Shown: one piece after another, positions 16,987 through 25,759 of the stretch | How positions within the stretch are numbered: the stretch's first letter is position 1 | Layout: each line of letters opens with the position of its first letter | Assembly: GCA_041391665.1 (NCBI GenBank) | Contig: JAWKNO010000001.1 | Location: 1,550,001-1,614,000 of the forward strand | DNA length: 64,000 nt | Direction of reading: 5' to 3' | DNA from: Bacteroidia bacterium | GTDB lineage: Bacteria; Bacteroidota; Bacteroidia; J057 | Translations under genes and position numbers: made by a program | The notes under the pieces: model-generated | Told to the model about the DNA's origin: nothing | What the model saw: the letters and a program-made list of their open reading frames with translations, nothing else | The model's database searches: none

Positions 16987-18299
16987 TTATCGTAGATCAG
17001 GCTCTTGCCAAATTTGCCGCTGAAGGCAAAAGAATTCGTGTAGGAATGGTTGGCGCTGGTTTTATGGGCCGTGGCGTGGTACTTCAACTGGTTCACGGTT
17101 TTGAAGGAATTGATATCGTCGCCATTTCCAACCGTACGCTTCCCGCCGCTTATCAGGCATGGAATGAAGCCGGTATTGAAGACGTAACCGAAGTGTCATC
17201 GCTGACCGCACTCGAAAATGCCATCGCATCCGGCAAACCTGCCGTAACGGAAGATGCCATGCTTATCTGCACGGCAGGGAATATTGACGTCGTACTGGAC
17301 GTAACCGGTGCCGTCGAGTTTGGCGCACATGTCGCTATGACTTGTATCGACAACGGCAAACACCTTATCTCGATGAATGCTGAGGTCGATGGTACGATTG
17401 GGCCGATTCTGAAAGAAAAAGCCGATAAAGCGGGGATTATCATTACCAACGCCGATGGCGACCAGCCAGGGGTAACCATGAACCTCTACCGGATGGTAGT
17501 AGGTATTGGTCTCCGCCCGGTCCTCTGTGGGAATATCAAAGGTCTCCAGGATCCATACCGCAACCCAACCACGCAGGAAGGGTTTGCCCGCCAATGGGGA
17601 CAAAAAGCTCACATGGTGACGTCTTTTGCCGATGGTAGCAAAATTTCTTTCGAACAGGCGATTATCGCGAATGGCACTGGCATGCGGGTAGCAAAAAGAG
17701 GCATGTACGGCTTTGAGGTGGAAAGAGGCAGACATGTGGATACCATGACGGGCCTTTGGCCGCAGGAAGAACTCCTCGAAGGTCCGGGTATTGTGGACTA
17801 TTGCGTGGGCGCTGCGCCTGGACCGGGTGTATTTGTCTATGCGACAACCGACCACCCACGTCAGAGACATTATCTGAATCTGTACAAACTGGGTGAAGGG
17901 CCAATTTATTCCTTTTTCCGCCCATACCACCTGTGCCACTTTGAAGTACCCAACAGTATCGCCAGAGCTGTGCTTTTTGGTGATGCTACGCTGGTCCCTA
18001 AAGATAAGCCCTATGTCGATGTCATCACTACCGCCAAAATTGACCTGAAAGCAGGACAGACGCTCGACGGAATCGGCTGGTATATGACCTATGGCGAAGC
18101 TGAAAATGCCGACGTCGTTTACAAAGAACGACTGCTTCCTATGGGATTGGCCGAAGGCTGCGTGCTGAAAAATGATGTGCCCAAAGATCGTGCACTCACT
18201 TATGATGATGTGATTATCCCTGAAGGCCGGCTGATCGACCAGTTGCGGAAAGAACAGGACGAAAGATTTTTTGTCAACGTCCCGCAATTTCAAGGGTAA
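16983..18299 (+). CDS. NAD(P)-dependent oxidoreductase with C-terminal SAF domain
   Basis: A 438-residue protein with an N-terminal dinucleotide-binding fold (VGMVGAGFMGRG, residues about 20-31) related to homoserine dehydrogenase. The middle part contains NADGDQPGVTMNLYRMV, and the C-terminal part ends in a SAF-like domain (about 350-415, with ADVVYKERLLPMGLAEGCVL). Proteins of this architecture are often found in sugar clusters, but the reaction is not established from sequence. Here it is translationally coupled to an SDR and an RmlC-like epimerase, so it probably works on the same modified sugar. A strong terminator hairpin follows the gene. Confidence 0.8.
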   Translation: MIIVDQALAKFAAEGKRIRVGMVGAGFMGRGVVLQLVHGFEGIDIVAISNRTLPAAYQAWNEAGIEDVTEVSSLTALENAIASGKPAVTEDAMLICTAGNIDVVLDVTGAVEFGAHVAMTCIDNGKHLISMNAEVDGTIGPILKEKADKAGIIITNADGDQPGVTMNLYRMVVGIGLRPVLCGNIKGLQDPYRNPTTQEGFARQWGQKAHMVTSFADGSKISFEQAIIANGTGMRVAKRGMYGFEVERGRHVDTMTGLWPQEELLEGPGIVDYCVGAAPGPGVFVYATTDHPRQRHYLNLYKLGEGPIYSFFRPYHLCHFEVPNSIARAVLFGDATLVPKDKPYVDVITTAKIDLKAGQTLDGIGWYMTYGEAENADVVYKERLLPMGLAEGCVLKNDVPKDRALTYDDVIIPEGRLIDQLRKEQDERFFVNVPQFQG

Positions 18300-18317
18300 G
18301 TTTACAATATAATTAGC

Positions 18318-18355
18318 AGAACCGGGTTTCTAAAGAAACCTGGTTCTTTCCTTAT
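18318..18355 (+). terminator. Terminator after the sugar operon
   Basis: A 13-bp stem (18318-18330 with 18335-18347, one G-T pair) closes a TAAA loop and is followed by a T-rich tail (ttccttattt). It ends the three-gene operon before the glycosyltransferases. Confidence 0.75.
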
Positions 18356-18412
18356 TTGAATTTCTGACATTTATTTTTTGTGCCTTCCACCTTCTGCTAA
18401 CTGTACTTCCTG

Positions 18413-19345
18413 ATGAGTGGTATTACTCATAAAAACCCTGCTCCTCTTGTTTCCATTGGTATCCCGACCTATAATGGCGGTAATCGTATTGAAACAGCCC
18501 TTAACTCCATCCTTTCGCAAGACTATGAGCATGTGGAAGTAATTATCTCCGACAATGGCTCTCAGGATCATACGGAGCGCGTATGCAGGGAATGGGCTGC
18601 AAGGGATTCTCGTGTGAAATATTTTCGCCACAACGAAAACCGCGGCGTTTCTCCCAATTTTGAGTTCGCCCTGCAGCAGGCTACCGGCAAATACTTTATG
18701 TGGATGGCAGATGACGATGAAGTGGTTTCCGACATTCTTCATCGCTATGTGGATTTTCTTGAAGACCACCCTGACTATGGGCTTGTCAGCGGGCAGATCA
18801 ATTACTGGAAAGATGGGAAAATGCGCTATCGCGAAACCAACCTCAGCTTTGAAGGGCGCAGTGGAATTTTGCGCGCCATCAAATACTACTGGAAAGTCAA
18901 GGAAGGCGCTTTGATCTATGGGATGATGCGAAGGGAGTGGGGGCAAAAGGTCAGATTTTTGCCCGTATTGGGCAGCGATTGGCATTTTGTGGCAGGAATG
19001 GCACTCCAGGGAAAAATTAAAAACCTTGACTTTGTGGGTTACAATAAACACGCAGGCGGGGTTTCCAGAGACTTCAGAAACTATGCGCGGGTATTTGGGG
19101 AGAAACCTATTTGGGGGATTTTGCCCTATGTAAAAATGGCACTTGACGCATTTCGACTGGTTGTTTATAGTGAAAAAATCTACCGTACCGTCTTTGCACC
19201 TGTACGATTGATCGCAGCATTAGCATCTGCAATTGGGATTTTGGTGCACTACTACCTGTGGATTAAACCACGTACTTTTGGTGGTATGTTGCTTCGCTCG
19301 ATGAAGATTAAAACGCCTACTGAGCGAAAATTAAATACCCTTTAG
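18413..19345 (+). CDS. Family 2 glycosyltransferase (first of a tandem pair)
   Basis: A 310-residue GT-A glycosyltransferase that should transfer a sugar from a nucleotide donor during surface-polysaccharide assembly. The N-terminal domain has SIGIPTYNGG, IISDNGSQDHT and the metal/donor-binding acidic motif MWMADDDE. One hydrophobic segment near residues 255-283 may attach it to the membrane. It is closely related to the next gene over its whole length, with shared blocks such as VRFLP and LGSDWHFVAG. The start is the first ATG after the operon terminator. Confidence 0.88.
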   Translation: MSGITHKNPAPLVSIGIPTYNGGNRIETALNSILSQDYEHVEVIISDNGSQDHTERVCREWAARDSRVKYFRHNENRGVSPNFEFALQQATGKYFMWMADDDEVVSDILHRYVDFLEDHPDYGLVSGQINYWKDGKMRYRETNLSFEGRSGILRAIKYYWKVKEGALIYGMMRREWGQKVRFLPVLGSDWHFVAGMALQGKIKNLDFVGYNKHAGGVSRDFRNYARVFGEKPIWGILPYVKMALDAFRLVVYSEKIYRTVFAPVRLIAALASAIGILVHYYLWIKPRTFGGMLLRSMKIKTPTERKLNTL

Positions 19346-19478
19346 GGGAAATATTTCTGATTCAGGGAAAGCGTCATCCTCTGTATTATTCTCATAAAAT
19401 ATTGGTTTATCTGAGCAGTCTAGTCTTGGAATACCAATTTTTAGTGTTAATTTTTCCTATCTGGAAATATTAATTTCG

Positions 19479-20429
19479 ATGAATAACCCTTACCTGGCCA
19501 GTCAATCTCCCCTGGTCTCTATAGGCATTCCTGCTTATAATAGCGGAGACAGGATAGAAACGGCATTGAATTCAATCGCACGGCAACAATACCCCAATAT
19601 CGAATTGATAATTTCAAATGATGCTTCAACGGATCATACCGATGAAGTCTGTCGTAAATGGGCTGAAAAAGATTCCCGAATCAAATATTTTTATCAGGAA
19701 AAAAATCTCGGTCTGGCTGCCAATTTTGAATTTGTGCTTCATCAGGCCACCGGAAAATATTTTATGTGGATGGCAGATGATGATCATCTTGTCCCTGACA
19801 TTATCAGTTATTATGTAAATTTTTTGGAAAATCATCCGGCGTACTGTCTGGCAAGCGGAAAAATCAACTATTGGCAGAATGGCCGGCTAAGATACCAGGA
19901 AGGTAGTCTGAGTTTTGAGGAAGACCGGGGGCTGATTCGAACAATAAAATATTACCGGAAGGTCAAGGAAGGTGCACTGCTTTATGGGATGATGAGAAGA
20001 GAAATGGGGCAAAAAGTGCGTTTTCTTCCCATATTGGGCAGCGACTGGCATTTTGTCGCAGGTCTGGCTTTTCAGGGAAAAATCAAAAACTTTGACTTTG
20101 TTGGCTACAACAAATACGCAGGTGGCGTTTCCCGCAATTTTAAGAACTATGCCCGGGTGTTTGGCGAAAAACCGGTATGGGGGATATTCCCTTTTATAAA
20201 AATGGCAATTGATGCTTTCCGGCTTGTCATTTATGGCGAAAAGATATACAGCACTATCTCTCTTCCAGTTAGGATTATGGCAGGCATTTTTTCCTCCCTG
20301 GGTATATTATTCCACTATTATATCCTGATCAAACCCCGTATTATTGGAGGAAGGCTACTGCGCTTCATGAAAATCAAAACACCACGTGAATGGCGCATGG
20401 AAAAATTGCAGCAGGCAGAACAAGAATAA
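19479..20429 (+). CDS. Family 2 glycosyltransferase (second of a tandem pair)
   Basis: A 316-residue paralogue of the preceding gene, by eye about two-thirds identical and colinear. It keeps the GT-A motifs SIGIPAYNSG, SNDASTDHT and MWMADDDH, and the blocks VKEGALLYGMMRRE and LGSDWHFVAG. The most visible changes are in the acceptor-side loop around residues 130-150 (SGKINYWQNGRLRYQEGS) and at the C-terminus, which carries an extra EKLQQAEQE tail. This fits duplication followed by change of acceptor, but it is inference. The pair is separated by a 133-base gap with no clear signals. Confidence 0.88.
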   Translation: MNNPYLASQSPLVSIGIPAYNSGDRIETALNSIARQQYPNIELIISNDASTDHTDEVCRKWAEKDSRIKYFYQEKNLGLAANFEFVLHQATGKYFMWMADDDHLVPDIISYYVNFLENHPAYCLASGKINYWQNGRLRYQEGSLSFEEDRGLIRTIKYYRKVKEGALLYGMMRREMGQKVRFLPILGSDWHFVAGLAFQGKIKNFDFVGYNKYAGGVSRNFKNYARVFGEKPVWGIFPFIKMAIDAFRLVIYGEKIYSTISLPVRIMAGIFSSLGILFHYYILIKPRIIGGRLLRFMKIKTPREWRMEKLQQAEQE

Positions 20430-20444
20430 CTACCATTTTGTATT

Positions 20445-20474
20445 TTTGTCTTTGCGGACGAAGCCTTACTTTTG
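20445..20474 (+). promoter_or_regulatory. Promoter of the yebC-like gene
   Basis: TTTG at 20445-20448 and TACTTTTG at 20467-20474 are 18 bases apart, matching the Bacteroidota consensus at both elements. The gene's ATG follows at 20498. Confidence 0.65.
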
Positions 20475-20497
20475 TCTCCGAAAGAAAATAATATCAT

Positions 20498-21208
20498 ATG
20501 GGAAGAGCATTTGAATACCGCCGGGCGGCGAAAGAAAAACGTTGGGACAAAATGTCCAAGATATTCCCCAAACTGTCAAAAGCAATTACGCTTGCAGCGA
20601 AGGAAGGGGGAGGCGATCCTGAAATGAATGCCAAACTGCGCACGGCTATCCAAAACGCCAAAGCGCAAAATATGCCCAAAGATAATATCGATGCGGCAAT
20701 CAAACGAGCAACCAACAAAGATGAGGGTTCCTTTACCGAAGTGAACTACGAGGGCAAAGGCCCGCACGGTGTACTCATCTTTGTAGAATGTGCAACTGAC
20801 AATACAACCCGTACAGTAGCCAACGTCAAATATTACTTCAATAAGTTTGGGCAGGGAATGGTACCTACAGGCTCTCTGGAGTTTATGTTCTCCCGTAAAG
20901 CGGTATTCGAATTTGCCATCAATCCCGATCTGGATATGGAAGAACTGGAGTTTAACCTCATTGATGCCGGCCTGGAGTCTATTGAAATCGAAGGAGATGT
21001 GGGCTATATATATGGAGATTATACCAATTTTGGTTCGCTGGATAAAGCCATAAGGGAAAATGGAATAGAAGTCCAAAAAGCTAGCCTTGAGCGGATTCCT
21101 ACTTCACCCATTTCCCTTACGGAAGAACAGATCACCGAACTGGAAGTCCTCCTCGATAAAATCGAAGAAGACGACGATGTCCAGGCTGTATATACCAATA
21201 TTGAATAA
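20498..21208 (+). CDS. YebC/PmpR family protein
   Basis: A 236-residue cytoplasmic protein of the YebC/TACO1 family, which members affect either as transcription regulators or as helpers of translation at difficult stretches. The N-terminal signature MGRAFEYRRAAKEKRWDKM, the block GGGDPEMNAKLRTAIQNAKA and the downstream NMPKDNI are diagnostic. Length is normal for the family. It has its own promoter and is not obviously part of the sugar operon, though it sits between two glycosyltransferases and a cytidylyltransferase gene. The stop is 6 bases from the convergent rfbF stop. Confidence 0.93.
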   Translation: MGRAFEYRRAAKEKRWDKMSKIFPKLSKAITLAAKEGGGDPEMNAKLRTAIQNAKAQNMPKDNIDAAIKRATNKDEGSFTEVNYEGKGPHGVLIFVECATDNTTRTVANVKYYFNKFGQGMVPTGSLEFMFSRKAVFEFAINPDLDMEELEFNLIDAGLESIEIEGDVGYIYGDYTNFGSLDKAIRENGIEVQKASLERIPTSPISLTEEQITELEVLLDKIEEDDDVQAVYTNIE

Positions 21209-21214
21209 ATCTGT

Positions 21215-22024
21215 TTAGGTGCTCTGATTGTACACCGGGCGGTCCTGTAAAAACCATTCCGCCTGTCCTTCATTCCAGAGCTTATTCAGCTTGTTTTTGT
21301 CTGCCAGCGTATCCATGCACTGCCAGAATCCTGTGTGGCGGTAGGTATAAACCTGTCCGTCAGCTGTCATATTCTCCAGTGGGTTGTGCTCAAACATGAG
21401 TTTGTCTCCATCGACTCCTTCCGGAATATAGTCCAGAACCTCAGGGTTGCAGACAAAAAATCCGCCATTGATCCAGTTCTCATCGCCTTTTGGCTTCTCC
21501 TTGAAGTTGGCAACCTTATGATCTTCGCTGGCATATACGGAGCCAAAACGACCGGATACCTTTACAGAGGTCATCGTCAAAGCCCCTTTGTGAGATTCGT
21601 GAAAACTGAGCAGATCGTGAATGTTTACATTTGCAACACCATCACCATAAGTAAGCATAAAAGGCTCATTGCCAATATATTTTGCGGCGCGCTTGATCCT
21701 TCCCGCTGTCATAGTGTGAAGACCGGTATCCAGCAAAGTTACTTTCCATGGATCGACAAAATTGTCGTGTACTTCCATGGCGTTATTGGCCAGATCAAAG
21801 GTGACGTCACATTGCTGTAAATAATAGTTGGCAAAATAATCTTTGATATAATGCCCCTTATAACCCAGCAAAATCACAAATTCATTAAACCCGTAGTATG
21901 AATACGTTTTCATGATATGCCATAGGATCGGGCGACCGCCAATCTCAGCCATTGGTTTTGGCCGGATATCAGTTTCTTCTGCAAGGCGGGTTCCAAATCC
22001 ACCTGCCAAAATTAATACTTTCAT
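21215..22024 (-). CDS. rfbF: Glucose-1-phosphate cytidylyltransferase
   Basis: A 269-residue nucleotidyltransferase that makes CDP-glucose from CTP and glucose 1-phosphate, the first step to CDP-linked dideoxy and branched sugars. The nucleotide-binding motif LAGGFGTRLAEET is at the N-terminus, followed by RPKPMAEIGGRPILWHIM and the YGDGVANVN metal-binding region. The long match to RfbF in residues 40-75 (YGFNEFVILLGYKGHYIKDYF in part) makes CDP-glucose synthesis more likely than dTDP. The usual partner CDP-glucose 4,6-dehydratase is not next to it. It is followed upstream, on the same strand, by a second nucleotidyltransferase gene. Confidence 0.9.
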   Translation of the reverse strand: MKVLILAGGFGTRLAEETDIRPKPMAEIGGRPILWHIMKTYSYYGFNEFVILLGYKGHYIKDYFANYYLQQCDVTFDLANNAMEVHDNFVDPWKVTLLDTGLHTMTAGRIKRAAKYIGNEPFMLTYGDGVANVNIHDLLSFHESHKGALTMTSVKVSGRFGSVYASEDHKVANFKEKPKGDENWINGGFFVCNPEVLDYIPEGVDGDKLMFEHNPLENMTADGQVYTYRHTGFWQCMDTLADKNKLNKLWNEGQAEWFLQDRPVYNQST

Positions 22025-22186
22025 TCCTGATGATATTGTTGTTAAATACTAAACAAAAAGACGATAGAAATTAGATTTCCCTCCAAGTATACATTCTCCT
22101 AAAAAGAAACAAAATCAAACTTTCCTGAATTCTCACAATTCACTTAAAAACTGCCGGAAATCATGTATTACCGGGAAAGGAAAATT

Positions 22187-22999
22187 TCATGCAGGAGGAT
22201 TTCCTATTGCTTCCTGCAGATTTGCCGGTGTCCCTACATCCAGAAAAGACTGATCCGGAAAAATAACGCTGTTTACTTTTAGCCCTTCCCGCATGGCAGC
22301 CTGCATCACATGGCCGAGATAAATTTCTGCGGGATTAATGGCTTTCCCTCTTTCTTCCTGATCCAGTCTCAAAAAGTTATGCATAAATTCCGAAAAAACC
22401 GGCGTCCAGGCTGCGATAATCCAGCTGTATTTCAGGCTGCATGCCCCTTTGGGCTTTATATTGATTTCCAAAAGTGTCCCATCCTCAGCTACATCTACCA
22501 TATCGCTTTTGTGCACCTGCTCCTGATCTCTCACTTCAAAAAGTCCGACAACCAGATCGGATCCGCTTTCTTCCAGTCGTTGGTTGAGCTGCGCAAATGC
22601 GTCATCAGGCTGAAATAATATATCGGGGAACCCTAAAAATACTGTCGCTTGTTTGGCAAATGGGTAAGCCTGGTCCAATGTGTAGGGAACACCATAAGGC
22701 AGATCCATGATCAGGTAACCCATATCCATCCCCGTAGCACGCCCGTCACCGTAATAGGCAGGAATGTCCCATTTCCCCGCACGAAGGATAAAAATCGTTT
22801 TTTCTGCGCCTCCTTTGTTGTATTTTTCGAGCAAATAATGTGAAACAGGCCTCGGGCGGAGGATGCCATCAGTGTCTGTTTTGAAGCCAATAGGCAATAG
22901 TTCTTTACTACAGGGTAATGTGCCCAGCCGGGAGGCAGTTCCTCCGGCAGGAATCAACCCGATAATTTCTCTCTGGTTCGATTGATTGATAGATTTCAT
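22187..22999 (-). CDS. Sugar-phosphate nucleotidyltransferase
   Basis: A 270-residue protein of the NTP_transferase fold. The motif IPAGGTASRLG replaces the more usual AGGxGTRL, and CSKELLPIG follows as in glucose-1-phosphate thymidylyltransferases. A metal-site-like FPDILFQPDDAF segment and the closing FPDQSFLDVGTPANLQEA are present. The donor nucleotide and sugar cannot be fixed; thymidylyl- or uridylyltransferase activity is plausible. It is on the same strand as rfbF, separated by 162 bases without clear signals, and has its own promoter-like element upstream. Confidence 0.8.
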   Translation of the reverse strand: MKSINQSNQREIIGLIPAGGTASRLGTLPCSKELLPIGFKTDTDGILRPRPVSHYLLEKYNKGGAEKTIFILRAGKWDIPAYYGDGRATGMDMGYLIMDLPYGVPYTLDQAYPFAKQATVFLGFPDILFQPDDAFAQLNQRLEESGSDLVVGLFEVRDQEQVHKSDMVDVAEDGTLLEINIKPKGACSLKYSWIIAAWTPVFSEFMHNFLRLDQEERGKAINPAEIYLGHVMQAAMREGLKVNSVIFPDQSFLDVGTPANLQEAIGNPPA

Positions 23000-23038
23000 G
23001 TCCGGAATATATCAATTTTCGTACCGCTAAACCCTTTA

Positions 23039-23067
23039 CAAAAATAAAACACAAACAATGAAGTCAA
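23039..23067 (-). promoter_or_regulatory. Promoter of the nucleotidyltransferase gene
   Basis: On the minus strand TTG (23065-23067) and TATTTTTG (23039-23046) are 18 bases apart, matching the Bacteroidota consensus. The -33 element lies inside the start of the divergent lipoprotein gene. The leader to the ATG is about 35-40 bases. Confidence 0.5.
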
Positions 23068-23552
23068 TGAAACTCAACCGGATTGCAGGCCTTTTCCTGA
23101 CTGCACTTCTGACATTTGCTGTTATCTCCTGCGAAGTAGAAACCGTAGGCAATTCTACTCCCACCGCAGATCTGATTTTCCTTCTTACCGATAGCCAGGG
23201 CCAACCGGTAGAAGGAGCTATCGTCTATATTTTCCCATTTAAATCTGGGTATGACAACTATATCGCTTCCAATCCCGACGGAAATGATCTGATTACCCCT
23301 TCTCTTCCTTCTGAAAATGTATCCGTCTCAGATGGTACAGGACAGGCAACTTTTACCAACTTTACACTGGAAGGTAATTCCTATGCTTCAGGCACCACCT
23401 ATTTCAACCGGCCTAACCCGCTCTATTTCCGCATTCAGGCTACAAAAGGCAATACCCATATCACCAACGATTCGGATCTTTTCAAAATCACATTTGACGA
23501 ACTGGAATCAGGCACTCATATTGTGGAGGAGATTCCGGTTGTCCTCAATTGA
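23058..23552 (+). CDS. Lipoprotein, unknown function
   Basis: A 164-residue protein with a lipoprotein signal peptide (VISC, lipidated Cys25). The mature part reads like a single beta-sandwich: LIFLLTDSQGQPVEGAIVYI resembles the carboxypeptidase-regulatory or Ig-like domains that decorate Bacteroidota envelope proteins. I recognise no catalytic motif. It is encoded divergently from the nucleotidyltransferase gene, and the next gene on the same strand is a sigma-54 regulator, though there is no evidence that the two are functionally linked. Confidence 0.7.
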   Translation: MKSMKLNRIAGLFLTALLTFAVISCEVETVGNSTPTADLIFLLTDSQGQPVEGAIVYIFPFKSGYDNYIASNPDGNDLITPSLPSENVSVSDGTGQATFTNFTLEGNSYASGTTYFNRPNPLYFRIQATKGNTHITNDSDLFKITFDELESGTHIVEEIPVVLN

Positions 23553-23623
23553 TTTTTGTTGGGGATTCAGGCACGGGGATTGACGGGGAATTATTATATT
23601 GGCCCTACAAATCTGTTTCCCCT

Positions 23624-25003
23624 ATGGATGACTCCGGAAAATTTCGGATTTTTGTTGTTGAAGATGATGAGTGGTATCGTGAACTGCTGGGTTTTAATCT
23701 GGAATTAAACCCTGACTACGAAATTACTAAATTTGATACCGCAGGCGCCCTTCTGCGCCAGCTCGATCAACAACCCGATGTCATTACCCTTGACTATCGC
23801 CTTCCCGATATGGAAGGTGCAGAAGTGCTGCGAAAAATTAAAGAATACAACCCCGATATCGAGGTAATTGTTATCTCCGAGCAAAATAGCATCGAAACGG
23901 CTGTGAACCTGCTCAAACTGGGGGCTTACGATTATATTACCAAAACCAACGATATTCGCGACCGCCTTCTCAATGTCGTCAACAATATCAGGAAAAATGC
24001 TTCGCTGAAAGTGCGCCTTAATACACTTCAGAAAGAAGTCAGCCAGAAATATGATTTTGAAACCAGCATCATCGGCCAAAGTACGGCGATCAAGCGGGTA
24101 TTTGAGCTCATTGAGAAGGCGATCAAAACCAATATCACGGTTACCGTTACCGGTGAAACAGGAACAGGTAAAGAGTTGGTAGCCAAAGCCATTCACTTCA
24201 GCTCAAAAAGAAAGGATTTTCCGTTTGTCGCCGTGAATATGGCTGCGATTCCTTCCGAACTGATTGAGAGTGAATTGTTTGGCCACGAGAAAGGGGCATT
24301 TACCGGTGCCAACAATCGACGCATCGGTAAGTTTGAAGAAGCGCATAAAGGAACCCTTTTCCTCGACGAAATCGGCGAAATGGATATTACTTTCCAGGCA
24401 AAACTCCTGCGCGCGCTTCAGGAAAGGGAAGTGGTAAGAATTGGTAGCAACAAACCGGTAAAACTTGATACGCGTATCATCGTGGCTACCAACCGGAATC
24501 TGCTGGAAGAGGTGAAAAACGGAAAGTTTCGCGAGGATCTTTATTACCGCCTTTTCGGCCTTCCGATCGAACTTCCTCCACTTCGGGACAGAGACAAAGA
24601 TATTCTTCTGCTGGCCAAATATTTCCTGACCAATTTTAGCAAGGAAAATGAGCTCGACACTTTTACCCTTTCATCCGCTGCCCAGCGAAAACTGCTTTCT
24701 TACAACTATCCCGGTAATATCCGCGAATTAAAATCTATCGTCGAACTCGCAGCTGTCATGTCCAACAGCCAGGAAATTGACGAAGATATCATTACTTTCA
24801 GCACCTATGACCCCCTTCCCGATGCCTTGTCGGAAGAAATGACGCTGAAAGAATACACCAACCGCATTATCGATATTTATCTCAGAAAACACGACGACAA
24901 TATCAAACTCGTGGCTGAAAAACTTGATATTGGTGTTTCTACCATCTATCGTATGCTGAAGGAGCGTAAAGGGGAAAGCGACGATGGCGACGAATCCTAT
25001 TAA
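23624..25003 (+). CDS. Sigma-54-dependent response regulator (NtrC family)
   Basis: A 459-residue transcription activator. The receiver domain (residues about 6-120) carries the phospho-acceptor Asp57 in TLDYRLPDMEG. The central AAA+ domain has Walker A GETGTGKE and an intact GAFTGA loop (224-229), which contacts sigma-54, and Walker B LFLDEIGEM. The C-terminus is a Fis-type helix-turn-helix (VAEKLDIGVSTIYRML). I chose the ATG at 23624 rather than a TTG at 23549, because the extra 25 residues are not part of a receiver domain. No kinase gene is next to it. Its stop overlaps that of the convergent NlpC/P60 gene. Confidence 0.93.
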   Translation: MDDSGKFRIFVVEDDEWYRELLGFNLELNPDYEITKFDTAGALLRQLDQQPDVITLDYRLPDMEGAEVLRKIKEYNPDIEVIVISEQNSIETAVNLLKLGAYDYITKTNDIRDRLLNVVNNIRKNASLKVRLNTLQKEVSQKYDFETSIIGQSTAIKRVFELIEKAIKTNITVTVTGETGTGKELVAKAIHFSSKRKDFPFVAVNMAAIPSELIESELFGHEKGAFTGANNRRIGKFEEAHKGTLFLDEIGEMDITFQAKLLRALQEREVVRIGSNKPVKLDTRIIVATNRNLLEEVKNGKFREDLYYRLFGLPIELPPLRDRDKDILLLAKYFLTNFSKENELDTFTLSSAAQRKLLSYNYPGNIRELKSIVELAAVMSNSQEIDEDIITFSTYDPLPDALSEEMTLKEYTNRIIDIYLRKHDDNIKLVAEKLDIGVSTIYRMLKERKGESDDGDESY

Positions 25004-25617
25004 GGCGAAACAGCCTTCCTGAAACGGACACTCCAATAGGGATCGTCCATATTATCCACCCTTACGCCACGGCTGGTCGTCGAATGAACAAATTCGATCA
25101 CATTACCCCTGACTTTTGTGACAAGCCCTACGTGATTGATTCTGCTCCCATTGTTGGAGGAGAAAAACAGAAGATTACCCGGCTCCACCTTTTTGAGCGG
25201 AATAGATCTCCCCGATGATGCCATCTCCGAGGATGTGCGGGGAAGTGAGATATTCACCGCCTTATAGGAAGTACATACCAGTCCGGAGCAGTCCATGCCA
25301 TTTCGACTCGTACCACCATATTTGTAGGGCGTTCCTACATAAGAAAGGGCAGTTTTTATGACTTTTCCGGTCTGATTACTTACGTCTGTTGTTTCTTCTT
25401 TTTTGGGAGAATGTTCATACACGACTTCCTTTTTGGGTTCAGGTTTTGTCGTTGACGGCCTGGCCTCAGGCGTAGGAGTCGTGGTGGATGACGGATGATC
25501 TTTTTTGTTGGTCAGATAGTCATACCGCTGAACTTTCTTTGCCGGCGTACAGGCAGAAAGGATTCCGGCAGCAAGCAGGGGAAGGGCAAGGTTTTGTGAA
25601 AAGAATGAGTTTCGCAT
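25000..25617 (-). CDS. NlpC/P60 family cysteine peptidase lipoprotein
   Basis: A 205-residue envelope peptidase predicted to cut peptide stems of peptidoglycan. I start it at the ATG at 25617, because that places a normal lipoprotein signal peptide with lipobox LSAC (Cys23) at the N-terminus; longer upstream frames would bury it. A Pro/Thr/Lys-rich linker covers residues about 40-80. The catalytic domain has Cys110 in NGMDCSGLV, His162 in INHVGLV and His178 in EFVHSTTSRGV, so all three active-site positions are filled. It is likely a separate unit downstream of the Wzz-Wzy operon on the same strand. Confidence 0.9.
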   Translation of the reverse strand: MRNSFFSQNLALPLLAAGILSACTPAKKVQRYDYLTNKKDHPSSTTTPTPEARPSTTKPEPKKEVVYEHSPKKEETTDVSNQTGKVIKTALSYVGTPYKYGGTSRNGMDCSGLVCTSYKAVNISLPRTSSEMASSGRSIPLKKVEPGNLLFFSSNNGSRINHVGLVTKVRGNVIEFVHSTTSRGVRVDNMDDPYWSVRFRKAVSP

Positions 25618-25759
25618 TTGCTCAGGTTTGGGGAATAACTTATACAAAGACAGACAATTCATGCAGACAGATTGCATGGATTACTTACTTTTTTAAGTTT
25701 TTGCAAACATCAGGCCTGTGCAAAGGCAGGTGAAAAGAAAGCATACACGGATATTCACC

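Noticed and set aside
17196..18293. A 365-codon frame on the minus strand
   Set aside because: It is antisense to the SAF-domain oxidoreductase gene, whose product has clear domains, and has no recognisable motif of its own.
25618..25677. An upstream start for the NlpC/P60 gene
   Set aside because: It would bury the lipoprotein signal peptide 20 residues inside the protein.
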